DNA of 45,354 bases from contig NZ_AKIV01000101.1 of the NCBI RefSeq assembly GCF_000282655.1, forward strand, positions 1 to 45,354, in the 5' to 3' direction. A program made the position numbers and the translations under genes. Origin of the DNA: Polaromonas sp. CF318. Lineage in GTDB: Bacteria; Pseudomonadota; Gammaproteobacteria; Burkholderiales; Burkholderiaceae_C. Positions 24,988 to 35,151 of this stretch are shown piece by piece (positions within the stretch are counted from its first letter, which is position 1; each line of letters begins with the position of its first letter). The notes under the pieces were generated by a model. It saw only the letters and a program-made list of their open reading frames with translations. It did not search any database and had not been told where the DNA came from.

Positions 24988-26112
24988 CTAGAACTGGTCC
25001 CTGCCTATGCCGCGGGCAAGCACGCGCAGGTCGGGGCCGACCCTCTCAACAGACTGGAATTGCAGATCCATGGCATCGGAGAGCTGCTCCAGGGGGCCGA
25101 ACGAGGCCATGCCCATGCCCGGGCCCAGCAGCTTGGGTGCCAGGTAGACCAGGAACTCGTCGACCAGCTCTTCGCGGACCAGGGAGCCATTGAGCTTGCT
25201 GCCGGCCTCGACATGCAAGTCGTTGATTTCGCGGCGCGCCAGGTCTTTCATCATGGCGGCCAGGTCCACCTTGCCGCGGGCATCGGGCAGGCAGGTCACG
25301 GTGGCGCCTTTGGCGGTGAGGGCGGCCTCCCGCGAAGCATCCTGAACCGCCGTGTAAATCCATACCGGCCCGCCGGCCTCGAAAATCTTCGCGTCCACCG
25401 GCGTCTGCAGCAGGCTGTCGACGATCACACGAAAGGGCTGCCGGGGCGTGTCCACCAGGCGCACGTCCAGCCTGGGGTTGTCCTGCAGCACCGTGCCTAT
25501 GCCCGTCAGCACGGCGCCGGCCCGCGCGCGCCAGGCATGGCCGTCGGCCCGGGCTTCGGGCGAGGTGATCCATTGGCTCTGGCCGTTGGCCAGGGCGGTG
25601 GCGCCGTCCAGCGAGGCGGCGATTTTCATGCGCACCCAGGGGGTTTTGCGGACCATGCGGCTGAAGAAGCCGATATTCAGTTCCCTGGCCTCTGCGGCGC
25701 CGGCCCCTACGTCCACTTCGACGCCGGCAGCGCGCAGGCGCTCAAAGCCCTGACCGGAGACCAGCGGATTGGGGTCCGCCATGGAGGCAACAACTTTGCG
25801 GATGCCTGCGGCAACCAGGGCGTCGCAGCAGGGGCCGGTGCGCCCATGGTGGGAGCAGGGCTCCAGCGTGACATAGGCGGTGGCGCCGTGGGTGGCGTGG
25901 CCATGGGCCGCCGCATCCCGCAAGGCCATGACTTCCGCGTGGGGGCCGCCGGCCTGCTGTGTGTAGCCGGTGCCTATGGTTTGTCCCGCGGCGGATATCA
26001 GGACACAGCCAATGCGGGGATTGGGCGATGCGCTGAAGGGCGCCTTGGCCGCGGCCTGAAGGGCGGCCTGGATGAATTTGAGGGTGGAAGCTGTATGGAT
26101 GGGCTGCTGCAT
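24988..26112 (-). CDS. ribD: Bifunctional riboflavin deaminase/reductase RibD
   Basis: Second and third steps of riboflavin synthesis; 374 aa. The N-terminal cytidine-deaminase-like domain carries the zinc site GPHAEVMAL and PCSHHGRTGPCCDAL. The C-terminal reductase domain contains GKVDLAAMMKDLARREINDLHVEAG and LVDEFLVYLAPKLLG. The start at 26112 (MQQPIHTAS) has AGGAAACC just upstream; an in-frame ATG at 26133 lacks one. It follows pilE after 42 bp, so riboflavin genes may be co-transcribed with the pilus genes. Confidence 0.95.
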   Translation of the reverse strand: MQQPIHTASTLKFIQAALQAAAKAPFSASPNPRIGCVLISAAGQTIGTGYTQQAGGPHAEVMALRDAAAHGHATHGATAYVTLEPCSHHGRTGPCCDALVAAGIRKVVASMADPNPLVSGQGFERLRAAGVEVDVGAGAAEARELNIGFFSRMVRKTPWVRMKIAASLDGATALANGQSQWITSPEARADGHAWRARAGAVLTGIGTVLQDNPRLDVRLVDTPRQPFRVIVDSLLQTPVDAKIFEAGGPVWIYTAVQDASREAALTAKGATVTCLPDARGKVDLAAMMKDLARREINDLHVEAGSKLNGSLVREELVDEFLVYLAPKLLGPGMGMASFGPLEQLSDAMDLQFQSVERVGPDLRVLARGIGRDQF

Positions 26113-26154
26113 GGTTTCCTGCCGCGGCCACATCCAAGGACGGGGCCTAGTGCT

Positions 26155-26640
26155 TTAACGCCAACATTCCGCGATCAAGGCGGCGGTCGGGGAGGCTGCG
26201 GTGATGCCTTTGGCGCCCGCCTGCGTCAGGGTGAAGCCGCCGCACTTGTCGTTGGCCATGTTGGCCGTGCTCAAAGGTTGCATGATAAGCGTGAAGGTGC
26301 TCGAAGTGGCGCTGCTGGGATTGGCCCCGGTGTTGGAGATCGCATAGAGCTGGGTGCCTTCGGCGGGCGCCCTCAGCAAGGCGGGCGGCATGGTCGCCCA
26401 GATGGTTTGGGAGCCCGTGCGGTCCGCGTCGTAGCGGTCGTTGGCCGCGTAGAAACGCTGCATGTACTGGGCAGCCTGCGAGAGCTGCGCCCGCGCCGCG
26501 GCGCGGTTGCCACGCGCGATGTAGCTCTGGTAGGAGGGCAGGGCGATCGCGGCCAGCAAGCCGACTATCGCCACCACGATCATCAGCTCAATCAGCGTAA
26601 AGCCCGCCGAGCCGCTGTTTTTTTGGGGTTTAGACATCAT
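26155..26640 (-). CDS. pilE: Type IV pilin-like protein PilE
   Basis: Class III prepilin of 161 aa. A short basic leader ([13 protein letters not shown]) ends at the PilD cleavage site [20 protein letters not shown] with Glu5, followed by the N-terminal helix. Two cysteines near the C-terminus (C133, C159) form the expected D-region disulfide; the last residues are AECWR. By position, last in the fimT-pilV-pilW-pilX-pilY1 cluster, it corresponds to the minor pilin PilE that primes pilus assembly rather than to the major subunit. A tandem ATG-ATG makes the exact start uncertain by one codon. Confidence 0.93.
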   Translation of the reverse strand: MMSKPQKNSGSAGFTLIELMIVVAIVGLLAAIALPSYQSYIARGNRAAARAQLSQAAQYMQRFYAANDRYDADRTGSQTIWATMPPALLRAPAEGTQLYAISNTGANPSSATSSTFTLIMQPLSTANMANDKCGGFTLTQAGAKGITAASPTAALIAECWR

Positions 26641-26677
26641 GAGGTGATTCTCTTGGTAAAAGCAGCGATTATCAAGC

Positions 26678-29600
26678 TCAGTTGGCGCGTGGGAACAGCT
26701 GGCGCCACGAGCGATTCAGGACCGAGCCAGGGCATTCGCCGGGGTGGGCTGCGCGATAGGCGGCGCTGCTGCAGTTGGCCGACGTGCATTCGCTCGGGTG
26801 AGCCGCAGCATAGGCCGCATCCGCACAGCTGCCGCATTCCGACACATGGGCTACCGCATAGGCCGGGTTGGTGCAGTCTTGCGGCGGGGGCGGGTTGCCG
26901 GTGCGCACCTTGATGTGGCCGCTGGAGTTCTGCACGTCTTTCACGCCCGTTTCTTCGCCGATGGAGTTGAGGATGGTCAGGACCACGTCCGTACCGTCGG
27001 CCAGTGAGGTATAGGCGCACACATTGGCGTCGCTGCCGTCGATGTTTCCGTCGGCATTGGTATCCAGCGTGCCGCCTGAACGGCAGGCGGCCGTCAAGGG
27101 ATTGATGTAGAAGCTCAAGGCATTGCTCGTGGAGGCCAGGCAGCTCGATGAGCTGGCCTGCGGAGCGACCGTATCGATCTTGACGACATCGCCTTGCATC
27201 TGCAGCGGGTAGACGTCCCGTTGACCTGTGAACACATTGAGGGGCAATTTCCAGCCGCGCCGTGTGGCCCAGTCAAGGCTTGTGACCGCCGGGTTGTTAA
27301 AGCTCACCGTGTAAAAGCCCGTGACGCCGCCGTTGTTAATGGTGTTGCCCGTGGTCGGGTCTATGCCGACCGTGACGGCGGTGGCCTTGAGAACCTCCAG
27401 CTGTGTTTCGTTAATGGTGTCGGTGCCCGTCGAACCAAAGGGCTTTCTGTCCCACAGGCCGTAAGCCGCCTGAACGGGCGTTGTGACGGCGGGATCGCCG
27501 GCTTCAAACAGCTTGCCGGTCGCCACGGACACGAGGTAGCTTGGCAGGTAGCTGGCCTGGTCGGTCCGTTCAAGGACAGCCGGCTGGGCGGTGATGGGCA
27601 GGGGCGTGGAGCCGCTCAGCGCGGTGAACAGCGCGACGCCGCCATTGCCCAGGCCCCAGGCGGAGGAAGTGGCGCCGCTCAGGTCGAATTTCCACAGCCG
27701 GCCTTGCAGGTCGCCGGCATAGGCGCCGATGATCTGCTGTTTGGCGTTGTACACCAGGCGCACGCCGCCAAGCCCGTTGGCGAGCGTGTTGTCGGTCTTG
27801 ATTTCCTTGAGCAGCTTGCCGGTGCCGGTTTCGACGACGAAGAGGCTGGCTTTGGCGGATTTGCTGTCGTAGCCGTTGCCGAAGATGGTCACCCAGTCGC
27901 CGCTGACCGTGATGCCGCTCTGGGGCGTGCTCAGGACGCTGCCGAGTTCCGCGAAAGAGGTCGTGGAGTTGCCCGGCATCACCGGAAATGCCGGGTCCGG
28001 GTTGAGTTCCCACAGAACCGCCTTGCCGTTCATATTCAGGGGATCGGTGGCGTTCAGAGCGAAGACGGACTTGGCGCCGGCACCGGTCGTGCCTATGACC
28101 AGGTTGCGCCATCCGGTCGACGAGCCTCCGCCGGTCAGGTTGGGGGTGGTCAGGTAGGCGTCGACCTCGGTCAGCGGGCCGTCCACCGAGTAAGTGTGGG
28201 CATAGGTATAGCCGGTGTCGGTCAGGGCTTCCAGCTTGCCGAGCACGGAACGCGGCACGTAGGCAAAGAGTTCGCGGCCGCCGACGGCGGCACCGTTGCC
28301 TTCACCGAAGGCGTGCAGCATGCCGTCATTGGCGCCCACAAACAGCACACCCTCGGGACGGGCTGCCTTGCTGGCCATATAGGCGGCATAGGTGGTCAGG
28401 CCCGGGGTGGAGGCCGGCAGCTTTTCATACTGCGGGTTGGTATTGTTCTTGATGAAGGACGGTGTCGAGTTGACGATGTCGCCCAGGATCGCGGGCCGCT
28501 TCCTCATGCCGGCGCCTTCCTTGGTCCGCACGCCGCGCAGGTAATCCACGATGTCGGAGGTCACCGCATTGCTCATCTGCATATTGGTGTTGGTGCCCTT
28601 GAGGCTGTTGGCCGCCGTGGTGATGTTGGCGTAGGTGAAGTCAAGGCCTTGCTTGGCCGCGTCGGTCCAGACGACGATGTTGCGTGAAGCCGGCGCAGGC
28701 AGCGTGGTAACGCCCGTGGGCTGGCCGTTGCCGTCAGTGGCGATGACCTGCCATGCCACGCCGGCGCTGTCGCCGTTGGCGGTCAGGTTGACCATCTGCA
28801 CATTGCCCCACCAGGTTCCGCTGGTGTAGTAGGGCACGAACTTCTTGGTGCCCGCGGTCAGGGTCACGGCGGATGCCGCCACACCGGCTTGCGAGAACTG
28901 CTGGCTCGCGATACTGCCGATGACGTTGCCCAGGTCGGTCGCGAATTGTTGCGCATCGGTCACCGTCAGGAAGTCGCCGCCACCGTTGTGGGCGGCATGG
29001 CGCATGTCGTCAATCGTCGTGACGGTGTTCAGCACGGGCGTGGCCCAGTTCAGGTTGCCGAGCTTGGCGCTGGCCACTTCGGCATTGGTCATCTGGCCCG
29101 GGGCGCCGAAACTGACCATATAGCTGGTCATGTTCTGCCAGAAAGGAGGGGCGGAGGGGTCGCCGGTGCCGTTGTCGTTCGCGAGGTCGTTGCGCAGGTC
29201 GGTAACCCAGTATTTCAGGGCGATGTCGGCCAGCGTGTCGGCGGTGCCGCTGGTGCCGTTTGCCTTGTCCGATTTACCCCGGTTGCGGACGTCGGTTTTG
29301 TCGCCTGGCTTGTACTGGTAGATTTTGGTCGAGTCCAGGGCATGGGTGTATTTGATCCCCAGGGTGCTGTCGACGTCGCCGACACCGCTCGGTGCGGCGT
29401 CCGTGTAAAAGCCGTCGGTGATCAGCATGGCATAGGAGCGGCGGCAGGACAGGTGGCTGGCCGCGGTCTCGCCGGCGGGAGGCGACCAGGGCTTGGATCC
29501 CCAGGGCCCGGTGTTGGCGTTGTTCTGGTAGTACTTGCCGGCCCTGTCGAGCGCGCCGCGCAGCGGCGTGCCGCCATTGGGCACGCGTGCATCAAGCCAG

Positions 29601-30370
29601 GTGAAAAAAGCGCTTTTGGCGATGCCGAAATCGGTCATTATGTTGGGCGTGCCGTTGATGTCCCCATAGGCCAGGCGGAAATTGTCAGCCTGGCTCACGA
29701 AGGCCGCGGACAGGCCGGTCTTTGCCGATTTGATGCGGTCTATGTGGTAAGCGCGCCAGTTCGCGATGTTCTGGCGTTCTTCGTTGAACGTGCAGGTGGC
29801 GGCGGCGCAGTCCGTGCGGGTGCCGCCATGCGCCCCAAACGGGTTGCTGTTGCCGGAAGTATTGGAACCGTTGAACTGGAACTTGCTGTTTGTAACTTTG
29901 TAGCTGTCGTAGTTTGCGGTATTCGAGAGGGCGGCGGACGTGGTGAAGGTTGTCGGGTTGACGCCTGTTTTCGGCAGGAACATGGTCACGACCGAGCTGT
30001 TATCCACTGCGGCGTTTCCTTGGAGAACACCTCCGGCATAACCCGGTGCATAGACTTTTTTGGGGTTGTAAAACAGCAGGTTGTTGACAGGGGAACTTTG
30101 GCGAGGGTCGCCGCCGCCAATGCAATCCACATGAAAGCCCGGGATGCTGGTGGATCCGGGGGATTCGGCGAGCAGCGCGGCGCTGACATGCTTGGCATAA
30201 ACGCATTCCCAGTCCATGGAGCCCGAGGTGTCCAGTACCAGCGCGATGTTGGGCCTGACGTTCACGGTTTTGGACAGCAGCGGCTCTTGCGCGACGACAG
30301 CGAACGAGCTGTCCGCCACGACCAGCGCGGCCGCGTAAAACGCGACATTGCGCATAAAGGAAAATTTCAT
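26678..30370 (-). CDS. pilY1: Type IV pilus assembly/adhesion protein PilY1
   Basis: Large secreted pilus-tip protein, 1230 aa. Signal peptide [25 protein letters not shown] von Willebrand A-like domain starts with the MIDAS motif DTSGS at residues 47-51. The C-terminal beta-propeller (about 620-1090) contains [14 protein letters not shown], the PilY1 signature. DTNADGNID at 1103-1111 is a calcium-loop-like site. Three Cys-bracketed repeats follow (1166-1213). The start at 30370 is chosen because AAGG lies 7 bp upstream and the signal peptide begins there; in-frame ATGs at 30385, 30400 and 30403 would add up to 11 residues, the last overlapping the pilX TGA. It lies 37 bp upstream of pilE. 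Confidence 0.95.
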   Translation of the reverse strand: MKFSFMRNVAFYAAALVVADSSFAVVAQEPLLSKTVNVRPNIALVLDTSGSMDWECVYAKHVSAALLAESPGSTSIPGFHVDCIGGGDPRQSSPVNNLLFYNPKKVYAPGYAGGVLQGNAAVDNSSVVTMFLPKTGVNPTTFTTSAALSNTANYDSYKVTNSKFQFNGSNTSGNSNPFGAHGGTRTDCAAATCTFNEERQNIANWRAYHIDRIKSAKTGLSAAFVSQADNFRLAYGDINGTPNIMTDFGIAKSAFFTWLDARVPNGGTPLRGALDRAGKYYQNNANTGPWGSKPWSPPAGETAASHLSCRRSYAMLITDGFYTDAAPSGVGDVDSTLGIKYTHALDSTKIYQYKPGDKTDVRNRGKSDKANGTSGTADTLADIALKYWVTDLRNDLANDNGTGDPSAPPFWQNMTSYMVSFGAPGQMTNAEVASAKLGNLNWATPVLNTVTTIDDMRHAAHNGGGDFLTVTDAQQFATDLGNVIGSIASQQFSQAGVAASAVTLTAGTKKFVPYYTSGTWWGNVQMVNLTANGDSAGVAWQVIATDGNGQPTGVTTLPAPASRNIVVWTDAAKQGLDFTYANITTAANSLKGTNTNMQMSNAVTSDIVDYLRGVRTKEGAGMRKRPAILGDIVNSTPSFIKNNTNPQYEKLPASTPGLTTYAAYMASKAARPEGVLFVGANDGMLHAFGEGNGAAVGGRELFAYVPRSVLGKLEALTDTGYTYAHTYSVDGPLTEVDAYLTTPNLTGGGSSTGWRNLVIGTTGAGAKSVFALNATDPLNMNGKAVLWELNPDPAFPVMPGNSTTSFAELGSVLSTPQSGITVSGDWVTIFGNGYDSKSAKASLFVVETGTGKLLKEIKTDNTLANGLGGVRLVYNAKQQIIGAYAGDLQGRLWKFDLSGATSSAWGLGNGGVALFTALSGSTPLPITAQPAVLERTDQASYLPSYLVSVATGKLFEAGDPAVTTPVQAAYGLWDRKPFGSTGTDTINETQLEVLKATAVTVGIDPTTGNTINNGGVTGFYTVSFNNPAVTSLDWATRRGWKLPLNVFTGQRDVYPLQMQGDVVKIDTVAPQASSSSCLASTSNALSFYINPLTAACRSGGTLDTNADGNIDGSDANVCAYTSLADGTDVVLTILNSIGEETGVKDVQNSSGHIKVRTGNPPPPQDCTNPAYAVAHVSECGSCADAAYAAAHPSECTSANCSSAAYRAAHPGECPGSVLNRSWRQLFPRAN
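26732..26875 (-). repeat. Three Cys-bracketed 14-residue repeats at the PilY1 C-terminus
   Basis: [28 protein letters not shown] and [14 protein letters not shown] occupy residues 1166-1179, 1182-1195 and 1200-1213. Each is C-x12-C with an AY-x2-AH core and ends EC, separated by linkers of 2-4 residues. Each unit could close its own disulfide after export. They follow a PPPP linker and precede the last 17 residues. Confidence 0.85.
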
Positions 30371-30399
30371 GGCCAGGCCTTTCATGCTCGCGTCGAGCA

Positions 30400-30948
30400 T
30401 CATTTCATGGTTACTACAGATTGGAGCCACACCTCGGTGCCCCTGGGGGCGCTCCCGTCTTTCGCGCCGACTTCAGGGCCGAAGCCCCTGGCTGTCGTGA
30501 CAAAAACCTTGGTGTCGGCGGGGGTCAGGTACTGCGCCATGCACTCGGGCTGGCGGGTGAAGTAAACAGCGGTTCCGGCGTCGCCGGCCGAGGTGAACGC
30601 GACCGTCTTGAGGTTGGCCGTCGGCGCGAGGGTGTCCCAGTTGGCCATGGTTTCCCAGCCGTATTTGGTGCCGGCGCCCACCGGGGCAGCCTCTGGCGCG
30701 AAGCCGGTGGCCGGGTTGGCGGCGTAAAGCTGCACCTGCTGCTCGCAGAAACGCAGGGCGGTTTCAGCCGTTTGTCGGGCCAGCGCCTGCTGGCGGCTCT
30801 GGTTGGCCACCTGTTCGGTCGACGAGGCGCCGCGAATTGAAATGCTGGCCAGAACCGAAAGAATCATCAGCATGATCAGGGCCACAATCAGCACGACGCC
30901 CTGCTGCTCGTGCATCTTCGGGGTTTGGCGTGATTCAGGGATTGACAT
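30400..30948 (-). CDS. pilX: Type IV pilus minor pilin PilX
   Basis: 182 aa. A basic leader ends in HEQQG, followed by VVLIVALIMLMILSVLASISI, the PilX-type N-terminal helix (no FTLIE motif, as usual for PilX). SRQQALARQTAETALRFCEQQVQLY is the conserved segment after the helix in PilX N-terminal domains. It overlaps pilW by 14 bases at its start and reaches pilY1 at its stop (TGA in ATGA). PilX with PilV, PilW, FimU-like FimT and PilY1 forms the priming tip complex. Confidence 0.92.
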   Translation of the reverse strand: MSIPESRQTPKMHEQQGVVLIVALIMLMILSVLASISIRGASSTEQVANQSRQQALARQTAETALRFCEQQVQLYAANPATGFAPEAAPVGAGTKYGWETMANWDTLAPTANLKTVAFTSAGDAGTAVYFTRQPECMAQYLTPADTKVFVTTARGFGPEVGAKDGSAPRGTEVWLQSVVTMK

Positions 30949-31876
30949 AACCTACTCCGTGATTGCGCAGCAGCACCGTGGTGCGATAGGCGCGGCGCAT
31001 CCTGCCGTCGGTGATATCGATATCGGCGCCGGCGCAGTCTTGATAGCTTGGCTTGGTGGCTGAGGTGCCCAGGTCCTTCAGCACGATGTCTTCGCTCCTG
31101 ACCACCACGCAGACCTGGGCCGCGACCACCTTGTTCCAGCGGTCCAGCATGGGCAGGGCCGTCAGGGCCGCGTCCGTGGGGTTGATGATGCCGGAGGCGC
31201 TCAGGTAGCCGCGCACATTCTGGCTGTTGGGGACGGCGGGCTCGGCGACCGCGAAATTGACCGTCGCGCTTTCAATGTTTTCGGCCAGCACCTGCGATTG
31301 CGCCAGGTTCCCGCTTCCGCGGCAGGTCAGCGTGTTGTTCGTGATGGCGATACGCGACTGCATGGTGTAGTAGCCCCCCGCACCCGCGGCCGCCACGCCG
31401 TTGCCTATGCAGTCCATGGGCAAGCCGCCGGCGGTGTTTTTCCCGGTGTTGAGGTCGCCCTCGTAGGCCACGGCCAGGCCGAAGCCGCCGCTCCCGGCGC
31501 AGGTCAGGGCGCTCATGTTGGCGACGGCCGGGTCCGTGAAGCCCGTGTTGCAGGCGTACAGGTTCCAGCCGCCCTGGCCCAGGTCGTTCTTGACGCCGCC
31601 GGTGCGCGTGGGGTTGTAGCCCGCCTGGCGCAACTCCTGCGTAAAAACGCCGAGCGCCATCTGCGCGTCCTCGTTCATCTGACCCTGGGCCTGCGCATTG
31701 CGCGTGGCCGTGCTGCCGGAGAGGTACATGACGACCAGCGCACCTATGATCACCATGCCCAATACCATGGAGATCAGCAGCTCGATCAGGGTAAAGCCTG
31801 ACTGCTGCCTTCCGGTGAACCTTGCCGAGGGCATGCGGAAACGCTGCTGTGGGCAACCTGTTGCGCGCAAAGTCAT
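30935..31876 (-). CDS. pilW: Type IV pilus minor pilin PilW
   Basis: 313 aa. A leader of about 27 residues ends at G-FTLIELLISMVLGMVIIGALVVMYL, a class III prepilin site. Its large C-terminal domain, rich in Gly/Ala and with several cysteines, is typical of PilW. The start overlaps the pilV TGA (ATGA at 31873-31876); an alternative ATG at 31834 would give a shorter leader and cannot be excluded. It is upstream of and overlaps pilX. Confidence 0.93.
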   Translation of the reverse strand: MTLRATGCPQQRFRMPSARFTGRQQSGFTLIELLISMVLGMVIIGALVVMYLSGSTATRNAQAQGQMNEDAQMALGVFTQELRQAGYNPTRTGGVKNDLGQGGWNLYACNTGFTDPAVANMSALTCAGSGGFGLAVAYEGDLNTGKNTAGGLPMDCIGNGVAAAGAGGYYTMQSRIAITNNTLTCRGSGNLAQSQVLAENIESATVNFAVAEPAVPNSQNVRGYLSASGIINPTDAALTALPMLDRWNKVVAAQVCVVVRSEDIVLKDLGTSATKPSYQDCAGADIDITDGRMRRAYRTTVLLRNHGVGYVNP

Positions 31877-32454
31877 AACTGCACCTTCATGTAAAAGCAG
31901 CGCGGCAGTGTGGCCAGGGCTTTTGCGGTGGCCGAGCAGTTGTCGGACGTCAATTCGGCGGACTGGTCGACACCGCTGACCTTGCGGGTGTTGTCCAGCA
32001 CGCCGGCTTCTTCCCAGAGGATCCAGATATTGGCCTGGGTTGCGCTCGCGCCGGGTCGCGCCACTTCAACCCCGCCCTGGGGCAGCAGCGCGCGAACCCG
32101 GCTCTGGAAGGCCGTGAGGTCCGCTGCAGCCAGCATCGCAGGGGTGGTGCAATTGGGAAAGACGCAGGGCGCGAGGGCCGGGGGGTTGCCGGTGGTCATC
32201 ATCGCCACGTCGTAATTGCCCCCTGAAAGACCGGTGGGGTTGAGCCTGATCACTTCCGCCAGTTCCGTGGCCAGGGCGCTTGCGATGGCGCGGTTGGCCG
32301 CGTTCTTCTGCGCCGCGACCGAATAGGCCTGCATGCCGGCGAGTGCCAGCATGCCGAAGGACATGAGCAGTATGGAAATGAGCACCTCCAGCAGCGACGA
32401 GCCTCGCTGCCCCTTGCGCGAAGGAGCGGATTTTCTGGTGAAGCCTACGAGCAT
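31873..32454 (-). CDS. pilV: Type IV pilus minor pilin PilV
   Basis: 193 aa with the start at 32454. The leader MLVGFTRKSAPSRKGQRG is cleaved before SSLLEVLISILLMSFGMLALAGMQ, the PilV-type variant of the prepilin helix with Glu5. AQKNAANRAIASALATELAEVIRLNP fits the PilV domain. The start overlaps the fimT stop by 10 bases; a longer frame reaching 32559 would lie inside fimT and has no leader character. The stop overlaps pilW. Confidence 0.93.
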   Translation of the reverse strand: MLVGFTRKSAPSRKGQRGSSLLEVLISILLMSFGMLALAGMQAYSVAAQKNAANRAIASALATELAEVIRLNPTGLSGGNYDVAMMTTGNPPALAPCVFPNCTTPAMLAAADLTAFQSRVRALLPQGGVEVARPGASATQANIWILWEEAGVLDNTRKVSGVDQSAELTSDNCSATAKALATLPRCFYMKVQL

Positions 32455-33092
32455 GCGACATCCCCCGTCTGGACCTTGACCCGGCCCACTGAATTCATGC
32501 ACAGGGTGCGGGTGTAGTAATTGTTGGTGGCGAATGAGCCCGAGGCATGGACCAGCCACCGGCCTGACTGGCCGATGGCACGGCCCGTGGCGTCATAAAT
32601 GATGCCGTTTCCGGTGCTGACGGCCGTAGGGGTGGACACGCCAACGGCGAAAAAGTCGCTGACGCCGGCCATGGGCTCCTGGGCGCGCAGCACGATGTCG
32701 GTCGCGGCGTCGAAGCTGCCGTTGCTGTTGCTGTCGAGGAATACGACCCATCCCTGCATCCAGCCGCCGACGGTTGCGCCGTTTCCGGTGGAGCAAACGG
32801 GGCTCGCCGCGGTCGAGTTTGCGGTCCTGCAAATCGTCACGCTCTTTCCGCGCCGCATGGCTTCACCGCGGGCGTAGCGCGTATCCGAGATAAATCCGTT
32901 GGTGGCCCGGGTGACGGATGAGTTGGCGAGCAGGCCCAGGAAAGAAGGCGCCGCAAGCGTTGCCAGAATGCCGATGATGGCGACGACAACCAGTATTTCA
33001 ATCAGGGTGAAGCCGTGCTGGATGTGCCTCACGCGCCAGGGCGGTTGGGGACGGGAAGTGGCACGGCCGGCGATCGATAGATTTTCGAACAT
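32445..33092 (-). CDS. fimT: Type IV pilus minor pilin FimT/GspH family
   Basis: 215 aa. The leader MFENLSIAGRATSRPQPPWR is followed by QHG-FTLIEILVVVAIIGILATLAAPSF, a prepilin site. The GspH/FimT domain contains RYARGEAMRRGKSVTICRT and GWVVFLDSNSNGSFD. Some FimT proteins bind DNA for natural competence, others are tip pilins; which applies here is open. The start at 33092 fits, as upstream sequence (33093-33183) is non-coding and the longer frame runs into nrdR. First pilin gene of the cluster. Confidence 0.92.
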   Translation of the reverse strand: MFENLSIAGRATSRPQPPWRVRHIQHGFTLIEILVVVAIIGILATLAAPSFLGLLANSSVTRATNGFISDTRYARGEAMRRGKSVTICRTANSTAASPVCSTGNGATVGGWMQGWVVFLDSNSNGSFDAATDIVLRAQEPMAGVSDFFAVGVSTPTAVSTGNGIIYDATGRAIGQSGRWLVHASGSFATNNYYTRTLCMNSVGRVKVQTGDVACS

Positions 33093-33183
33093 GCGCAATT
33101 GTGAGCATGCGCCGGCGCTCCCGCCTCCTGTATTCGACGCTCGGTCAGCTTTGCGTGACAAACGGTCGGCGTCGCCCAGGCTC

Positions 33184-33633
33184 CTAGCGTCTGACCTCGT
33201 CGACCAGGGTTTTGAACTCGTCGATGTCCTCAAAGCTGCGGTAGACGCTGGCGAAACGCACATAGGCCACTTTGTCGAGCTTCTTGAGCTCGCGCATCAC
33301 CAGTTCGCCGAGCCGGTTGGAGGCGACCTCGCGCACCCCCAAGCTCAGCAGTTTTTCTTCTATGCGCTCGATGGCCGAGTCGATCTGCTCGGTGCTGACC
33401 GGTCGCTTGCGCAGTGCCAGGTTCATGGAGCCCAGGATCTTGCTGCGCTTGTACTCGATGCGCCGGCCGTCCTTCTTGACGATGGACGGGAAGGTGACGT
33501 CGGGCCGCTCGTAGGTGGTGAAGCGCTTTTCACACGCGCCGCACTGGCGGCGGCGGCGTATGAAGTCGGCGTCCTCGGCCACCCGGGTTTCGACAACCTG
33601 GGTTTCAAGATGGCCGCAGAAGGGGCATTTCAT
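33184..33633 (-). CDS. nrdR: Transcriptional repressor NrdR
   Basis: Nucleotide-sensing repressor of ribonucleotide reductase genes; 149 aa, the standard length. A zinc ribbon uses C3, C6, C31 and C34 (MKCPFCGH and [16 protein letters not shown]). The ATP-cone domain (about residues 49-139) begins with [21 protein letters not shown]. It is 99 bp downstream of glyA, a pairing common in Burkholderiales. A TATAAT hexamer in that gap may start the nrdR-pilus-rib-tol transcript. Confidence 0.97.
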   Translation of the reverse strand: MKCPFCGHLETQVVETRVAEDADFIRRRRQCGACEKRFTTYERPDVTFPSIVKKDGRRIEYKRSKILGSMNLALRKRPVSTEQIDSAIERIEEKLLSLGVREVASNRLGELVMRELKKLDKVAYVRFASVYRSFEDIDEFKTLVDEVRR

Positions 33634-33704
33634 GGGTGTTGGCCTGAATTTAAAGACATCAATCGGTCCTTAGCCCATGGAGGTCGGCGCGTGATGCTAT
33701 TAAA

Positions 33705-33710
33705 ATTATA
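33705..33710 (-). promoter_or_regulatory. Consensus -10 hexamer TATAAT before nrdR
   Basis: TATAAT on the minus strand, in a short AT-rich patch between glyA and nrdR, 71 bp before the nrdR ATG. The region 17 bp upstream is very GC-rich and offers no good -35 element, so any promoter here would depend on the -10 or an activator. Confidence 0.4.
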
Positions 33711-33732
33711 GTGCCCGCGCCGCCCGCTGCGA

Positions 33733-34977
33733 TCAGCGGTACACCGGGAAGCGGCTGGTCAGGGCGTGAACCTTGGCGCGTACCGTTTCAAGGGTGGCCG
33801 CGTCGCGCGGATTGTCGAGCACGTCGGCGATCAGGTTGGCCGTGGCCCGGGCTTCCTCGTCCTTGAAGCCGCGGGTGGTCATCGCCGGGGTGCCGATGCG
33901 CACGCCGCTGGTGACCATCGGTTTTTCCGGGTCGTTCGGGATGGCGTTCTTGTTGATTGTCATGTGGGCGCTGCCCAGCACGGCTTCGGCTTCCTTGCCG
34001 GTGATGCCCTTGGCGCGCAGGTCGACCAGCATCACGTGGCTTTCGGTGCGGCCGCTGACGATGCGCAGGCCGCGCTGCGTCAGGGTGTCGGCGACGATCT
34101 GCGCGTTCTTCACGACCTGCTGCTGGTAGGCCTTGAACTCGGGCGTCATGGCTTCCTTGAAGGCCACGGCCTTGGCCGCGATCACGTGCATCAGCGGGCC
34201 GCCCTGCAGGCCGGGGAAAATGGCGCTGTTGATGGCTTTTTCATGCTCGGCCTTCATCAGGATGATGCCGCCGCGCGGGCCGCGCAGGCTTTTGTGCGTG
34301 GTCGAGGTGACGATGTCGGCATGCGGCACCGGGTTGGGGTAGACGCCCGCGGCCACCAGGCCGGCGTAGTGGGCGATGTCGACCATGAAGATGGCACCGA
34401 CGGCCTTGGCCACCTTGGCGAAGCGTTCGAAGTCGATGCGCAGGCTGTAGGCCGAGGCGCCCGCGATGATCAGCTTGGGTTTGGTCTCGTGCGCCTTGCG
34501 CTCCATGGCGTCGTAGTCGATCTCTTCCTTGTCGTTCAGGCCGTAAGACACGACGTTGAACCACTTGCCGCTCATGTTCAGGGCCATGCCGTGCGTCAGG
34601 TGGCCGCCTTCGGCCAGGCTCATGCCCATGATGGTGTCGCCGGGCTTCAGGAAGGCCAGGAACACGGCCTCGTTGGCCGAGGCGCCGCAGTGCGCCTGCA
34701 CGTTGGCGGCCTCGGCGCCGAAGATCGCCTTGACGCGGTCGATGGCGAGCTGTTCGGCCACGTCCACGTGCTCGCAGCCGCCGTAGTAGCGGCGGCCCGG
34801 ATAGCCTTCGGCGTATTTGTTGGTGAGCTGCGAGCCCTGCGCGGCCATGACGGCGGGCGAGGCGTAGTTTTCGCTGGCGATCAGCTCGATGTGCTGCTCT
34901 TGCCGGGCGTTTTCAGCCTGGATGGCGGCGAAGATTTCGGGGTCGGTCTGTTCGACCAGGATGTTGCGGTGGTACAT
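33733..34977 (-). CDS. glyA: Serine hydroxymethyltransferase
   Basis: PLP enzyme converting serine and tetrahydrofolate to glycine and methylene-THF, the main one-carbon source; 414 aa. The PLP lysine lies in [13 protein letters not shown]. Also visible are [34 protein letters not shown] and [17 protein letters not shown], each quoted by its conserved core ([26 protein letters not shown]). AAGGAC at 34982-34987 precedes the ATG. The leader contains a ZTP riboswitch, linking expression to folate/purine status. Confidence 0.98.
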   Translation of the reverse strand: MYHRNILVEQTDPEIFAAIQAENARQEQHIELIASENYASPAVMAAQGSQLTNKYAEGYPGRRYYGGCEHVDVAEQLAIDRVKAIFGAEAANVQAHCGASANEAVFLAFLKPGDTIMGMSLAEGGHLTHGMALNMSGKWFNVVSYGLNDKEEIDYDAMERKAHETKPKLIIAGASAYSLRIDFERFAKVAKAVGAIFMVDIAHYAGLVAAGVYPNPVPHADIVTSTTHKSLRGPRGGIILMKAEHEKAINSAIFPGLQGGPLMHVIAAKAVAFKEAMTPEFKAYQQQVVKNAQIVADTLTQRGLRIVSGRTESHVMLVDLRAKGITGKEAEAVLGSAHMTINKNAIPNDPEKPMVTSGVRIGTPAMTTRGFKDEEARATANLIADVLDNPRDAATLETVRAKVHALTSRFPVYR

Positions 34978-35027
34978 GGCAGTCCTTAAAGACGTGGTCC
35001 CTGCTATTCAATGAATGAAACAAGGGC

Positions 35028-35147
35028 TGCCCAGGCGAACGGCTGAACGCTTCGGCCCAACGGCTTTCAGCGGTGCGCTTCCCAGTGGTGTCCCACGTCA
35101 GCTTCGATGGTTGCGAGAACCTCGAGCCTATCGCCAGTCGCGCACCC
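35028..35147 (-). ncRNA. ZTP (pfl) riboswitch in the glyA leader
   Basis: Read on the minus strand, GACTGGCGA (35131-35139) and CGCCTGGGCA (35028-35037) are the two conserved halves of the pfl motif. P1 is GGTGCGC (35140-35146) with GCGCACC (35072-35078), a perfect 7-bp stem. A P3 stem GCTGAA/TTCAGC (35066-35071 with 35042-35047) precedes the 3' half. GGCGA with TCGCC supplies the pseudoknot. ZTP riboswitches sense the purine intermediate ZTP/ZMP, which accumulates when 10-formyl-THF is short, and switch on one-carbon genes such as glyA. The expression platform is not certain. Confidence 0.88.
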
Positions 35148-35151
35148 GGCT

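Noticed and set aside
24902..26154. FMN riboswitch for the riboflavin genes
   Set aside because: The gaps before ribD (42 bp) and ribE (86 bp) are too short and lack the conserved RFN segments.
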